From JBPCQA01 sp050998615 (lineage in GTDB: Bacteria; Actinomycetota; Actinomycetes; Propionibacteriales; Nocardioidaceae): a stretch of DNA of 49,921 nucleotides. Location of the stretch: positions 1-49,921 of the forward strand of contig JBPCQA010000040.1 in assembly GCA_050998615.1 (NCBI GenBank). Reading direction: 5' to 3'. Positions within the stretch are counted from its first letter, which is position 1. Every line of letters starts with the position of its first letter. The notes beneath the pieces are model-generated. The model was given only the letters and a program-made list of their open reading frames with translations, did no database searches and was not told the DNA's origin. Shown here piece after piece: positions 1 to 8,717 of the stretch. The position numbers were made by a program, and so were the translations under genes.

Positions 1-42
1 GCGCTCTCAGTAGACGTTCGCGTCGGGTTCTTCGTCCTTGGC

Positions 43-570
43 TCAGACGCGGTCCTCGGCTTGGCCGCCTTCAGCGGCGATGGCCTCGGCATACGCGGCG
101 GCCATGCGCTCGCTTGTGGTGGGACCGTTCCGATGGGGTGCAGGTGCCCCGAGGTGGTCGGCGCGCAGCTCGGCCATGAAGTGCTCCCACAGCGCGGGCC
201 CGCCGTCGGCCAGCAGTTCGGCCCGAACGCGGAGCGTCCGGGTCGTCGGACGGTTGCGCGCTCCCCACCTGCCGAGCGCGGCCATCACCGGAACCAACTC
301 GATCCCAGCCTCAGTGAGGCTGTAGATCGCGCGCCGCCCGCGGCCGGCATCCACCCGGGTGAGTAGACCATCCGCGACGAGCCGGCGCAGGCGGTCGGCG
401 AGGATGTTCGATGCGATGCCCTCCTCCGAGCGTTCCTGGAGGACGCGGAAGTGCCGTCGATTACCAAACATGATGTCGCGGAGGACGAGCAGCGACCAGC
501 GATCGCCGACCACCTCCACAGCGGCGTTGATCGCACAGCCCGAGCGCGGCTCAGCAGGCGTCCTCCTCAC
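43..570 (-). CDS. HxlR-family winged-helix transcriptional regulator
   Basis: 175 residues from a GTG start. The N-terminal half has the HxlR pattern: a Cys at residue 12, then EVVGDRWSLLVLRDI, a recognition region around NILADRLRRLVADGLL and a wing around GRGRRAIYSLTEAG. HxlR proteins are DNA-binding dimers that often sense reactive electrophiles or oxidants and control an adjacent gene; the Cys is in the usual place for that. The C-terminal 60 residues are less conserved. It is transcribed divergently from the dihydrofolate-reductase-family gene at 655, the likely target. No Shine-Dalgarno is visible, and a -10-like TATACC lies 7 nt before the GTG, so the mRNA may be leaderless. The family call is secure; the ligand is unknown. 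Confidence 0.9.
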   Translation of the reverse strand: MRRTPAEPRSGCAINAAVEVVGDRWSLLVLRDIMFGNRRHFRVLQERSEEGIASNILADRLRRLVADGLLTRVDAGRGRRAIYSLTEAGIELVPVMAALGRWGARNRPTTRTLRVRAELLADGGPALWEHFMAELRADHLGAPAPHRNGPTTSERMAAAYAEAIAAEGGQAEDRV

Positions 571-577
571 GCTGCCC

Positions 578-583
578 GGTATA
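578..583 (-). promoter_or_regulatory. Putative -10 box of the HxlR gene (leaderless transcript)
   Basis: On the minus strand TATACC is followed by 7 nt and then the GTG start of the HxlR gene at 570. This spacing places the transcription start at or next to the GTG, which is common in actinobacteria. No convincing -35 is seen. Inference only. Confidence 0.35.
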
Positions 584-654
584 GCACTTGCGCTTGGCCA
601 TCACCTGCTAACGTGTCCCGACCGCTTGCAACTCGCAATCGCTTGGGAGTGCCG

Positions 655-1260
655 ATGACGGACACCACCTGCCACATGTCGATCTCACTCGATGGCTTCG
701 TCGCCGGGCCAGACCAGAGCCGCGAGAACCCGCTCGGGAAGCGTGGCGTCGAGCTGCACGGTTGGCATATCGGAGGCCCACGGGCAAACGAGGCCGACGA
801 GATCGCGAACGGGTGGCTCATGCGCCCCCGCGGGGCCTACGTCATGGGCCGGAACATGTTCGGGCCGATCCGCGGCGAGTGGGATGAGGACTGGGATGGA
901 TGGTGGGGCTCCGAGCCGCCCTACCACGCGCCGGTCTTCGTGCTCACCCACCACGCCCGCGAGCCGATCGAGATGGAGGGCGGCACGAGCTTCCACTTCG
1001 TCACCGAAGGCTTTGACGCCGCCTACGCGCAGGCGCGTCAGGCGGCCGGCGAGGATGGCATCGACGTCGCGGGCGGCGCCTCGACCGTCCGTCAGGTGCT
1101 CGCCGCCGGAGTGATCGACGAACTCACGCTCGACGTGGTCCCCGTCCTGTTCGGGTCCGGCGAGCGGCTGTTCGACGGAGTCGAGTCCCTCGGGTTCGAG
1201 CCGGTCGAGGTGCTCCACTCTCCGCTCGCCACGCACATCCGCTACCGGCGGGCGGGGTGA
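655..1260 (+). CDS. Dihydrofolate reductase family (RibD C-terminal-like) protein
   Basis: 201 residues from ATG 655 (MTDTTCHMSISLDGFVAG). The opening strand with SLDGFVAG, the ANGWLMRPRGAYVMGRNMF segment and the C-terminal VIDELTLDVVPVLFGSGERLFDGV region are typical of the RibD_C/DHFR superfamily that binds NADPH. Members of this actinobacterial branch are mostly uncharacterised reductases, so no substrate can be named. A longer upstream reading frame exists, but it would overlap the HxlR coding region; the ATG at 655 begins the conserved domain. It sits divergent from HxlR and is followed directly by a broken paralogue (1260-1476). Confidence 0.85.
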   Translation: MTDTTCHMSISLDGFVAGPDQSRENPLGKRGVELHGWHIGGPRANEADEIANGWLMRPRGAYVMGRNMFGPIRGEWDEDWDGWWGSEPPYHAPVFVLTHHAREPIEMEGGTSFHFVTEGFDAAYAQARQAAGEDGIDVAGGASTVRQVLAAGVIDELTLDVVPVLFGSGERLFDGVESLGFEPVEVLHSPLATHIRYRRAG

Positions 1261-1476
1261 GGAGCCGATCTTCGGTCTGGGGCGGCGTCAGCTTTCTGGC
1301 GGACGCTCATGCGGCTCGACTTGATCGACGAGTTCCGCCTGGACCTGCACCCCTACGTCGCGGGCGAATATACCCGGTTGTTCGACGACGTCGCCAGGTC
1401 CTACCGGCTCGACCTGGTCTCCAGCAGCGAGTTCCGCAACGGGACCGTCGGGCTGCACTATCTCCGGCATCGCTAA
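1260..1476 (+). pseudogene. C-terminal remnant of a second DHFR-family gene, frameshifted
   Basis: Only the last ~65 codons of a DHFR-family gene are present. The frame through GGVSF (1281-1295) is interrupted by one extra C at 1296; the next frame continues WRTLMRLDLIDEF and runs through HPYVAG and RLFDDV to TAA at 1474-1476. This matches the C-terminal strand and turn of the same family as the intact gene at 655-1260 (compare VIDELTLDVVPVLFGSG). The N-terminal three quarters are missing. It may be a relic of a duplication or of recombination between paralogues. An ATG at 1309 could express a 55-residue peptide, but there is no ribosome binding site and function is unlikely. Confidence 0.7.
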
Positions 1477-1693
1477 CCAGCGGCCGACACACAAGACGAG
1501 TGGCAATCAGGCGAGCGCTATCGAGGCAGCGAAACCAGCTCAGCCTCGACCCGCGCCGTCAGGTTCGTATTGTGTGTGGCCGGGGGGCGCCGTATGGGAT
1601 GCCGCCCAAGCGGCTCAAGCTGGTCAGTTCGCGAGCAGCGGGTACGCCGTCCGCGAGGCGCGGGTGAACCAGTATGCGGGAAGCGCCCTGCTC

Positions 1694-2602
1694 TCAGCTG
1701 CGGCTGATGTGCTGGTGCAGCCAGTCGTTCACCACGGTGAGGAGTCGGGCGCTGTGGAACAGTGCCGCGGGGGCCTCGGACGATGGCCCGAAGGGGGCAT
1801 ATCCGCCCGGTCCGGTGCCGCCAACCCGCCGACCGCCGTTGGCGCACACGTGAGCGGCGTATTCGGCGTTTTTCTGTAGCAGCGCCGACTGGACCCGATC
1901 GGCGTTACTGACCACGATCAGCCCGTCGATGTCACCGAAGGAGTACGCCTCGACCTGCGCGATTTGGCCGCCGTAGGAATGACCGGCGAGGACGATCTTG
2001 GAGAAGCGTGGTGCCTGCCCGCCGGAGACCAGCTGATAACGGCCAGAGCGAAGATCCATGATCATCTGGTGCGCGATGTCTGCCCGCGAGCCGACACAGA
2101 TCGCGAAGCCGTTCGGCTTGCCGCTACTGCCGTAGCCAAGCCGGTCGATGACTACCGAAACCTGCCCGTTGCGTGCCTGATTGGCCGCGTAGTCGAATCC
2201 GCGAGCGCCCTGGAAGTGCCAGAAGAACTGGCCAAAGCTCAGGCCATGCAGGTACAACGTCATCTCGTCGACCCTGGGCGAGTGCACCTTGGCAGCCGGG
2301 CCAACCATGTGCCCGCGCACGGTGTACGTCTTGCCGTCGCTGGCACAGGGCACCTTGGACCGGTTGACGTTACGTACCCGGAAAGAGATGGCCACGTCCG
2401 CTACTCGCGTCGCACCCGACGCGGGTGCGACGGTGTTGCTTCCTCCCGTGGCAGTCGCGGTGCCGGTAGCCGCGGTTGCGGACGCTGCCCCCAGCGGCCC
2501 TAGCCCAACCAGCGCCGCCGTGGTGGCAGCGAGGCCATGGCGATCCGAGTCGGGCGCGACCCGGTCCACGACGGCGGGAAGGGCGGCAGCGAGCGTCTCC
2601 AA
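1694..2602 (-). CDS. Probable exported alpha/beta hydrolase
   Basis: 302 residues. The N-terminus is Ala-rich and hydrophobic (residues ~23-45), compatible with a signal peptide although the exact start is uncertain. The body shows an alpha/beta hydrolase core: YLHGLSFGQFFWHF (oxyanion region), VVIDRLGYGSSGKP and the nucleophile elbow GHSYGG. The downstream strand VSNAD might supply the acid. The chain stops soon after, and no convincing catalytic His with surrounding GH or DH motif is present, so it may have lost its C-terminus. A secreted esterase or lipase-like role is inferred from fold and export only. Its start faces the kgd promoter region, separated by a REP-like repeat. Confidence 0.75.
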   Translation of the reverse strand: METLAAALPAVVDRVAPDSDRHGLAATTAALVGLGPLGAASATAATGTATATGGSNTVAPASGATRVADVAISFRVRNVNRSKVPCASDGKTYTVRGHMVGPAAKVHSPRVDEMTLYLHGLSFGQFFWHFQGARGFDYAANQARNGQVSVVIDRLGYGSSGKPNGFAICVGSRADIAHQMIMDLRSGRYQLVSGGQAPRFSKIVLAGHSYGGQIAQVEAYSFGDIDGLIVVSNADRVQSALLQKNAEYAAHVCANGGRRVGGTGPGGYAPFGPSSEAPAALFHSARLLTVVNDWLHQHISRS

Positions 2603-2620
2603 ACCCCGCCTGCACAGATG

Positions 2621-2660
2621 TGGTTTCGAGGCGGCCGCTAAAGCGCCTCTTCAACGACCG
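2621..2660. repeat. REP-like palindromic element, copy 1
   Basis: TGGTTTCGAGGCGGCC then GCTAAAGCGCCTC and TTCAACGACCG. The arms GAGGCG/CGCCTC can pair, and the ends resemble the GGTTTCGAG...CAACCACCG pattern of the copies at 11213, 21172 and 25699. It sits in the divergent intergenic space before kgd. Confidence 0.5.
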
Positions 2661-2831
2661 TGGATGCGGCTCGTCCACCGTGAGTGCGGGCTCGCTTTTG
2701 CAGTGGCACCATCGCTAGCGCTTGCTCTGAGCGTGGGCAATGCGGCCCGATACCGTGAAGCGATAGCCTTGTCTTCTTCACCCCCATCATTTTCACCACG
2801 CGAAAGCAGCGGAAGAGGCGAAACGCAGGCC

Positions 2832-5800
2832 GTGTCCCAGTCCACGCACACCAGTGCCCTGTCCGACTTCGGCGCTAATGAGTGGCTTGTCGATGAGATG
2901 TACGACAAGTATCAAGCCGACCCCGATTCAGTCGACGTGGCCTGGCGTGAGTTGTTCAAGGATCGAGCCGCCCCGGCTGCGGCTGAGCCACGATCCACTG
3001 AATCAGGGTCCAATGGGCGTGGGACACCGGCAGAGCGTGTGCCGAGCGCCCGCACCCAAGAATCGCCTCCTGCTCAGCAGCCATCAAGGGCACAACCAGC
3101 GCCATCAAAGCCGGCAGCGCCCCAGCCCCAGCCCCAGCCCCGGCCCCAGCCTAAAGCCAAGTCGGGGGCCACAACCACGTCTCCAGCGCCTGCCAAAGAG
3201 ACGCACGAAACGGCCGCTCCCACTCAGACCACCCCACCAACCCAGCAGTCGAGAGAGTCGGTGCAAGAGCAGTCAACGCAGACGGTGGCCAAGCCGGTGC
3301 CGAAGGAGCCCAGGCCGGTTCCGAAGGAGCAGGCGTCAGCCGAACGCCCAGCCGACGTCGCTGCGCCCGAACACGTCGTGTTACGCGGCGCCGCGGCCCG
3401 AACCGTCGACAACATGGATACCAGCCTCACCGTGCCGACGGCTACAAGCGTGCGAACCGTGCCGGTGAAACTGCTGGTCGACAACCGAGTCGTCATCAAC
3501 AACCATTTGGCTCGGGCCCGAGGCGGCAAGGTCTCTTTCACCCACATCATCGGCTACGCGCTCGCCAAGGCATTGAAGTCGATGCCGGAGCTGAACTACG
3601 GGTTCGAGGTCGTTGACGGCAAGCCAAACCTGATCAAGCCCACGCAGGTCAACCTGGGGTTGGCGATCGACGTCAAAAAGGCGGATGGGACACGCCAGCT
3701 TGTGGTGCCATCGGTCAAGGGAGCCGACACGCTCGACTTTGCCGGCTTTTGGAGTGCCTACGAAGACGTCGTACGGCGGGCCCGCGACAACAAGCTGACG
3801 GTGGCGGACTTCCAGGGCACGTCGATAAGCCTCACCAACCCGGGGACGATCGGCACCGATCATTCGGTTCCGCGCCTGATGAGCGGCCAGGGTTGCATCA
3901 TCGGCGTCGGGGCAATGGAGTTCCCGGCGGAATACCAGGGCGCCTCGGAGGAGACGCTTGCCCGCAACGCAATCAGCAAGGTCATGACGCTCACGTCGAC
4001 CTACGATCACCGCGTCATCCAGGGCGCCCAATCGGGGGAGTTTCTACGCCGGATACACCTGCTGCTGCTCGGCGAAGATGAGTTCTACGACGAGATCTTC
4101 CGCGCGTTACGGATCCCGTATGAGCCGATCCGGTGGGCACCGGACATTCCGGCCAACCACGAAGACGAGATCAGCAAGCAGGCGCGCATCCTGGAGATGA
4201 TCCACGCCTACCGCGTGCGCGGGCACATCATGGCCGACACCGACCCATTGGAATACCAGCAGCGCACCCATCCGGACTTGGACGTCGCCAACCACGGTCT
4301 GACGTTGTGGGATCTCGACCGGGAGTTCGCCACCGGCTCGTTCGGCAACCAGCGTTTCATGAAGCTGCGGCACATTCTCGGCATTTTGCGCGACTCCTAC
4401 TGCCGCACGACCGGCATCGAATATATGCACATCCAAGACCCGGAGCAACGCCGCTGGATCCAGGAGCGAGTGGAGCGGCCCCACGAGAAGCCGCCGCGCG
4501 AAGAGCAGCTCCGCATCCTCCACAAACTCAACCAGGCGGAGGCATTCGAGACGTTCTTGCAGACGAAATTCGTCGGCCAGAAGCGCTTCAGCCTCGAGGG
4601 CGGCGAGACGACCATCCCGCTGCTCGACGAGATCTGTGAGGCGGCCGCAGACCACTCACTCGACGAGGTGGTCATCGGGATGGCTCATCGCGGCCGACTC
4701 AACGTGCTGGCCAACATCGTCGGCAAACGCTATTCGCAGATCTTCCGCGAGTTCGAGGGCAACATCGACCCGCGAACCGTCCAAGGGTCCGGTGACGTGA
4801 AATACCACCTCGGCGCCGAAGGTGAGTTCGTCGCCGGCAGCGGCGCCACCATCAAGGTGTCGGTTGCGGCCAACCCCTCCCACCTCGAAGCCGTCGACCC
4901 GGTCCTGGAGGGCATCGCCCGCGCCAAACAGGACCTGCTCGACCAGGGGTCGGCGTACCCGGTTCTCCCGCTGCTTGTGCACGGCGACGCCGCATTCGCC
5001 GGCCAAGGGGTGGTCGCGGAGACGTTGAACCTGTCCCAGTTGCGCGGCTACCGCACCGGGGGAACCATCCACCTCGTAGTCAACAACCAAGTTGGCTTCA
5101 CCACGTCGCCGTCTTCGTCACGCTCGTCGCTGTACTGCACCGACGTCGCGCGGATGGTGCAAGCACCGATCTTTCACGTCAACGGTGATGATCCCGAGGC
5201 GTGCATCCGCGTTGCCCAGCTGGCCTTCGACTACCGGCAGGAGTTCAAGAAGGACGTGGTGATCGATCTCGTGTGCTACCGCCGCCGCGGTCACAACGAG
5301 GGCGACGACCCGTCGTACACGCAACCGCTGATGTATGACCTGATCGAACGGAAGCGCTCGGTCCGCAAGCTCTACACCGAAGCACTCATCGGTCGCAGTG
5401 ACATCACCGTAGAAGAGGCTGAATCAGCGCTCAAGGATTACCAGCAGCAGTTGGAGCGGGTCTTCGCCGAGGTCCGTGAGGCCAAGGGTGATGAAGAGTC
5501 CGACGCTTATGTCACGGCTCCGGAGTATCCCACCAAGGGCGCTGCCACTGGCGGCGCGCAGACCGCAGTCTCGTCGGAGGTGCTCAAGCGCATCGCGGAC
5601 GCCCACGTGAGCCCACCAGAGGGCTTCACCGTGCACCCCAAGGTGCTCCCACAGCTACAACGGCGGGCGGCGGCGATTGCTAACGGGCCGATCGACTGGG
5701 GCACCGGCGAGATCTTGGCGTTCGGGTCGTTGCTGCTGCAGGGCAGGCCGGTTCGACTGTCCGGCCAGGACACCAGGCGCGGCACGTTCGTCAGCCGGTT

Positions 5801-6725
5801 CGCGACGATCATCGACCGGCTCACCGGCGACGAGTGGGCACCGTTGCACAACCTCTCCTCTGACCAGGCCCAGTTCTACTGCTACGACTCGCTGTTGTCG
5901 GAGTACGCCGCGATGGGTTTCGAGTACGGCTACTCGGTGGCCCGGCCCGAGGCGCTGACGTTGTGGGAAGCCCAGTTCGGTGACTTCGCCAACGGTGCCC
6001 AGATCGTGATCGACGAGTTCGTCTCGTCGGGTCAGGCTAAATGGCAGCAACGCTCCGGCGTCGTCCTTCTTCTCCCGCATGGCTACGAGGGGCAGGGCCC
6101 CGACCACTCCTCCGCGAGGATCGAGCGCTTTTTGACGTTGGCCGCAGACCACGCGTTTACGGTGGCGCAGCCTTCGACGCCGGCCAGCTACTTCCACCTC
6201 CTGCGTCAACATTCGCTTGGCTCGACGCATCGGCCGATGATCGTCTTCACCCCGAAGTCGATGCTCAAACGCAAGGATGCGGCCTCGATGCCCGACGAAT
6301 TCACCAGCGGCACATTCCGCCCGGTGATCGGCGTTGACGCGGTCGACGCGTCTGCGGTCGAGGTGGTCGTGTTGTGCTCCGGGCGCATCACCTGGGACTT
6401 GCTGGTCGAGCGCAAGCGCCGGGAGGAAGAGCAACCCCGCACCGCGATCGTCCGACTCGAGCAGCTCTATCCACGTCCCGTCGACGAGCTGAAGACGGAG
6501 TTGGGGAGATATCCCAAGCTCAAGGAGATCCGCTGGGTGCAAGACGAGCCCGCCAATATGGGCCCGTGGCCGCACATGAAGCTCAACCTTGCCCCGGAGC
6601 TCGGCGACCTTCCCTTCAACCGGGTGTCTCGCGAGGCGTCCGCCGCCCCCTCGGTCGGACAGGTGGCCGTGCACCAAGCCGAGCTGCGCGACATCTTGGA
6701 GCAGGCGTTTGCCCCGCCAGATTGA
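2832..6725 (+). CDS. kgd: Multifunctional 2-oxoglutarate decarboxylase/dehydrogenase E1-E2
   Basis: 1297 residues from GTG 2832, chosen because it begins just before the conserved FGANEWLVDEMYDKYQADP segment; an upstream extension would run through the REP element and the hydrolase gene. Order: E1 N-terminal helix; ~140-residue Pro/Gln/Ala/Lys linker; acyltransferase (E2-like) core with the catalytic-region motif TYDHRVIQGAQSGEF; then thiamine-diphosphate E1o with GMAHRGRLNVLANIVGK, HGDAAFAGQGVVAETLN and HNEGDDPSYTQPLMY, and a transketolase-like C-terminus. This fused architecture is the mycobacterial/corynebacterial Kgd/OdhA type, which works with a shared E2 and lipoamide dehydrogenase in the TCA cycle and can also decarboxylate 2-oxoglutarate. 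The lipoyl domain is absent, as in the family. DUF6104 follows 8 nt downstream. Very high confidence. Confidence 0.97.
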   Translation: MSQSTHTSALSDFGANEWLVDEMYDKYQADPDSVDVAWRELFKDRAAPAAAEPRSTESGSNGRGTPAERVPSARTQESPPAQQPSRAQPAPSKPAAPQPQPQPRPQPKAKSGATTTSPAPAKETHETAAPTQTTPPTQQSRESVQEQSTQTVAKPVPKEPRPVPKEQASAERPADVAAPEHVVLRGAAARTVDNMDTSLTVPTATSVRTVPVKLLVDNRVVINNHLARARGGKVSFTHIIGYALAKALKSMPELNYGFEVVDGKPNLIKPTQVNLGLAIDVKKADGTRQLVVPSVKGADTLDFAGFWSAYEDVVRRARDNKLTVADFQGTSISLTNPGTIGTDHSVPRLMSGQGCIIGVGAMEFPAEYQGASEETLARNAISKVMTLTSTYDHRVIQGAQSGEFLRRIHLLLLGEDEFYDEIFRALRIPYEPIRWAPDIPANHEDEISKQARILEMIHAYRVRGHIMADTDPLEYQQRTHPDLDVANHGLTLWDLDREFATGSFGNQRFMKLRHILGILRDSYCRTTGIEYMHIQDPEQRRWIQERVERPHEKPPREEQLRILHKLNQAEAFETFLQTKFVGQKRFSLEGGETTIPLLDEICEAAADHSLDEVVIGMAHRGRLNVLANIVGKRYSQIFREFEGNIDPRTVQGSGDVKYHLGAEGEFVAGSGATIKVSVAANPSHLEAVDPVLEGIARAKQDLLDQGSAYPVLPLLVHGDAAFAGQGVVAETLNLSQLRGYRTGGTIHLVVNNQVGFTTSPSSSRSSLYCTDVARMVQAPIFHVNGDDPEACIRVAQLAFDYRQEFKKDVVIDLVCYRRRGHNEGDDPSYTQPLMYDLIERKRSVRKLYTEALIGRSDITVEEAESALKDYQQQLERVFAEVREAKGDEESDAYVTAPEYPTKGAATGGAQTAVSSEVLKRIADAHVSPPEGFTVHPKVLPQLQRRAAAIANGPIDWGTGEILAFGSLLLQGRPVRLSGQDTRRGTFVSRFATIIDRLTGDEWAPLHNLSSDQAQFYCYDSLLSEYAAMGFEYGYSVARPEALTLWEAQFGDFANGAQIVIDEFVSSGQAKWQQRSGVVLLLPHGYEGQGPDHSSARIERFLTLAADHAFTVAQPSTPASYFHLLRQHSLGSTHRPMIVFTPKSMLKRKDAASMPDEFTSGTFRPVIGVDAVDASAVEVVVLCSGRITWDLLVERKRREEEQPRTAIVRLEQLYPRPVDELKTELGRYPKLKEIRWVQDEPANMGPWPHMKLNLAPELGDLPFNRVSREASAAPSVGQVAVHQAELRDILEQAFAPPD

Positions 6726-6733
6726 GAGATCGT

Positions 6734-6907
6734 ATGTATTTCACTGATCGCGGGATCGAGGAGCTCGTGGGGCGACGTGGCGACGAGGAGGTCGCCTTGG
6801 TTTGGCTGGCCGAACGGCTGCAAGAGTTCGTCGATCTGAATCCGGAGTTCGAAATCCCGATCGAGCGCCTCGCGACCTGGCTAGCCCGCCTCGATGACGA
6901 CGAGTAA
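6734..6907 (+). CDS. DUF6104 family small acidic protein
   Basis: 57 residues from ATG 6734 (MYFTDRGIEELVGRRGDEEV), ending LATWLARLDDDE. It is acidic and predicted helical, with no signal peptide or membrane segment. It begins 8 nt after the kgd stop, so it is almost certainly co-transcribed. I recall DUF6104 proteins of this size as frequent actinobacterial neighbours of kgd, suggesting a structural or regulatory partner, but no function is established. Confidence 0.85.
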   Translation: MYFTDRGIEELVGRRGDEEVALVWLAERLQEFVDLNPEFEIPIERLATWLARLDDDE

Positions 6908-6971
6908 GAGCGAGCGCACATTTAGCACGAGAGTCTAATTAACGGCGACACTGTAGAGCCTGGACATCCCC

Positions 6972-7640
6972 TCAGGGACGAGTAATTCGAACGACTCTAA
7001 ACACGATGACTCGGCTGAATCCAATACCATCCATTTGCCAGGCATAGCATCCCACTGACGGGACAAGCGTGTTTGAAGGCTGCGAGTCGTAGGCGATCCG
7101 CAGCTGACTTTGGTTCGGCCTATCAAAGCGCATCGTGTTGGGTCCGTCTATCTGGCGGCCACGAACAAGTACAGGCCCCTTATAGCGGAGACTTACAGCC
7201 CAAAGCACTTTGTTCCAAAGCCAACCATGTCCGTGTGGCACCATCTGGACAACCCCCCTCGTGCGGAGTAGCGCGAAGTCCGTGAAAATACCGGGATAAG
7301 CGGGACCTGGTCCCAAGACTAAAGGCGTCAGTAAGTGTTGGGGAATTTTGGCGGCTGAGCGTGCCGTCCACTGCCTGGTCACTGGACAGTTTGCGCTCGG
7401 TCGCACCGTCGGAGTGTGCAACGGCCGGGATGCCAGTCGCTCCCATACGCTTGTGGCTGATGGGTCCGGGGGCCTTGTGCCGACAGTTGCCTGAAGATCA
7501 CTCGCTGTTGGCGAATGACCAGGGGGGTGCTGAGCGCTTGGTGTAGAAGAAGAGCATCCGCCAAGCAGAATGCCAGCAGACACGGTTGCTACGAAAGCTC
7601 TACCACCGATCGAGTAGCAACTACGGCCATTATAAGTCAT
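6972..7640 (-). CDS. Hypothetical lipoprotein
   Basis: 222 residues. Basic N-terminus, hydrophobic stretch AFVATVSAGILLGG and a lipobox (LLGGC) at about residues 26-30, so it should be lipid-anchored on the outer face of the membrane. After a Ser/Pro/Thr-rich linker the domain contains WLWNKVLWAVSLRYKGPVLVRG and PSVGCYAWQMDGIGFSRVIVFRV, which reads like a small beta-rich domain. I do not recognise the family. Base composition is visibly lower in GC than the flanks, suggesting recent acquisition. It is convergent with the kgd-DUF6104 pair. Confidence 0.65.
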   Translation of the reverse strand: MTYNGRSCYSIGGRAFVATVSAGILLGGCSSSTPSAQHPPGHSPTASDLQATVGTRPPDPSATSVWERLASRPLHTPTVRPSANCPVTRQWTARSAAKIPQHLLTPLVLGPGPAYPGIFTDFALLRTRGVVQMVPHGHGWLWNKVLWAVSLRYKGPVLVRGRQIDGPNTMRFDRPNQSQLRIAYDSQPSNTLVPSVGCYAWQMDGIGFSRVIVFRVVRITRP

Positions 7641-7669
7641 ATTACGGTCCTGGATCTACGTCTCTGTAT

Positions 7670-8298
7670 CTACTGCGAGGCGACAAGCGTGTCTAGCTGC
7701 TTAAACAAGCGGTCCACGTCCCCGATGGCGTCGATTGCGTAGGCGTTCGGTCCCTGCACGAACACGCGGACGCCGTTGGCGACCGTCTTGATGTTGTCAG
7801 CACGGGGGTAGGCCGCGGGTCGGTCCTGAACACACAGGCCGTCAGCGGCACCGTGGGCGACGTGATGTCGAGGTCTGCATAAGACGATAACGGCACGGCG
7901 AGGCCACCAGTGGAGGCCCGCTGAGCCAGCCAAGTCTCCAGGGACGCCGCGGTAGTCACCGTGGAGCGCGCCGATGTCGCAGAACCCTCACCGGTCACCC
8001 CAGGATCCTTCGCCGGCGCGGCGCACTCTTCCAGATCGTCAGCTACGGCGACCGCGCTCGCCATGCTATCCGGCCGCCTCGAGGGAGGCCCGCCTGCTGC
8101 GGGCTGCGTCCCGCCGGCGGTGAGGACTAGAAGCAAGCACACCGGCACGGCCGGCTTGAGCGCGCCTGAGTGATCCCCCGGTCGATCCGTCGAGTACCCA
8201 TGGAACGCCAAGGCCGCGCCGCGGCCGCCGAAGATGAGGACCACCGTCATCACCGCGCGCTTGAGCGCTGACAGAACCCCCAGCATAGATCTGAGCAA
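7670..8298 (-). pseudogene. Frameshifted gene for an exported protein
   Basis: Two overlapping minus-strand frames join into one plausible protein. The upstream frame (to 7693) gives a hydrophobic leader (CLLLVLTAGG), a Pro/Ser/Ala-rich stretch, LEECAAPAKDPG and SLETWLAQRASTGGLAVPLSSYADLDITS, then becomes Arg/Ser-rich nonsense. From about 7800-7830 the next frame continues ADNIKTVANGVRVFVQGP, YAIDAIGDVDRLFKQLD and ends at 7670. The sensible sequence switches frame once, so this is a single-base indel in a secreted or lipoprotein-like gene of ~200 residues. Family not recognised. It lies beside the lipoprotein in the same lower-GC patch. A sequencing error would look the same. Confidence 0.55.
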
Positions 8299-8717
8299 CT
8301 GACCCTGCTATAGGGCTTATGGGTGGTTTCGATTCGATCAAACCCGCCTCACCGACCTGACATCCCAAGTTGATACCAGGTTTCTTCGCTCCACCCAACG
8401 CGCCCGGATCACAACTCGCGGCACAAGCACACGATCCCGTGGATCACAGCGGACGGATCGCGGATTGGAGAGCGACACCCGTTACCGCTGCGACGAGTCC
8501 GCTGTCCCGGGATTCCCGACGCACCGTGGAGCCAAGATTCGTGACCGCAGCCGGGTTCCCGGAGAACTTGACGAACTCACGCGCCAGATCGCCGCAGTTG
8601 CGATTCTCGGCCAGAGCACGTGCGATGCCGTCCCGGTACCAGGCGAGCGCCTCCCCCGTGTGCCCGCTCCTCAAACCCCGTGGTGCGGCACCGCGAGGAC
8701 CCCGTGCGCCGCAATTG
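8299..8717. other. Low-information stretch with one weak ORF
   Basis: About 420 bp between the frameshifted exported gene and the MDR oxidoreductase. The only plausible coding content is the small minus-strand ORF 8444-8674. No clear promoter, terminator or RNA gene was seen. Confidence 0.4.
8444..8674 (-). CDS. Small hypothetical protein, possibly a fragment
   Basis: 76 residues with protein-like composition in the first two thirds (EALAWYRDGIARALAENRN, GDLAREFVKFSGNPAAVTNL). There is no recognisable domain, signal peptide or ribosome binding site. It lies 43 nt downstream of the MDR oxidoreductase on the same strand. It could be a genuine small protein, the remnant of a larger gene, or chance. 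Confidence 0.3.
   Translation of the reverse strand: MRSGHTGEALAWYRDGIARALAENRNCGDLAREFVKFSGNPAAVTNLGSTVRRESRDSGLVAAVTGVALQSAIRPL

Noticed and set aside
2289..2831. N-terminal extension of the kgd frame
   Set aside because: It crosses the antisense hydrolase gene and the REP element; homology of Kgd begins after GTG 2832.
5655..6677. 1-kb minus-strand frame inside kgd
   Set aside because: It lies fully within the conserved E1o domain of kgd. High GC opens such frames by chance.
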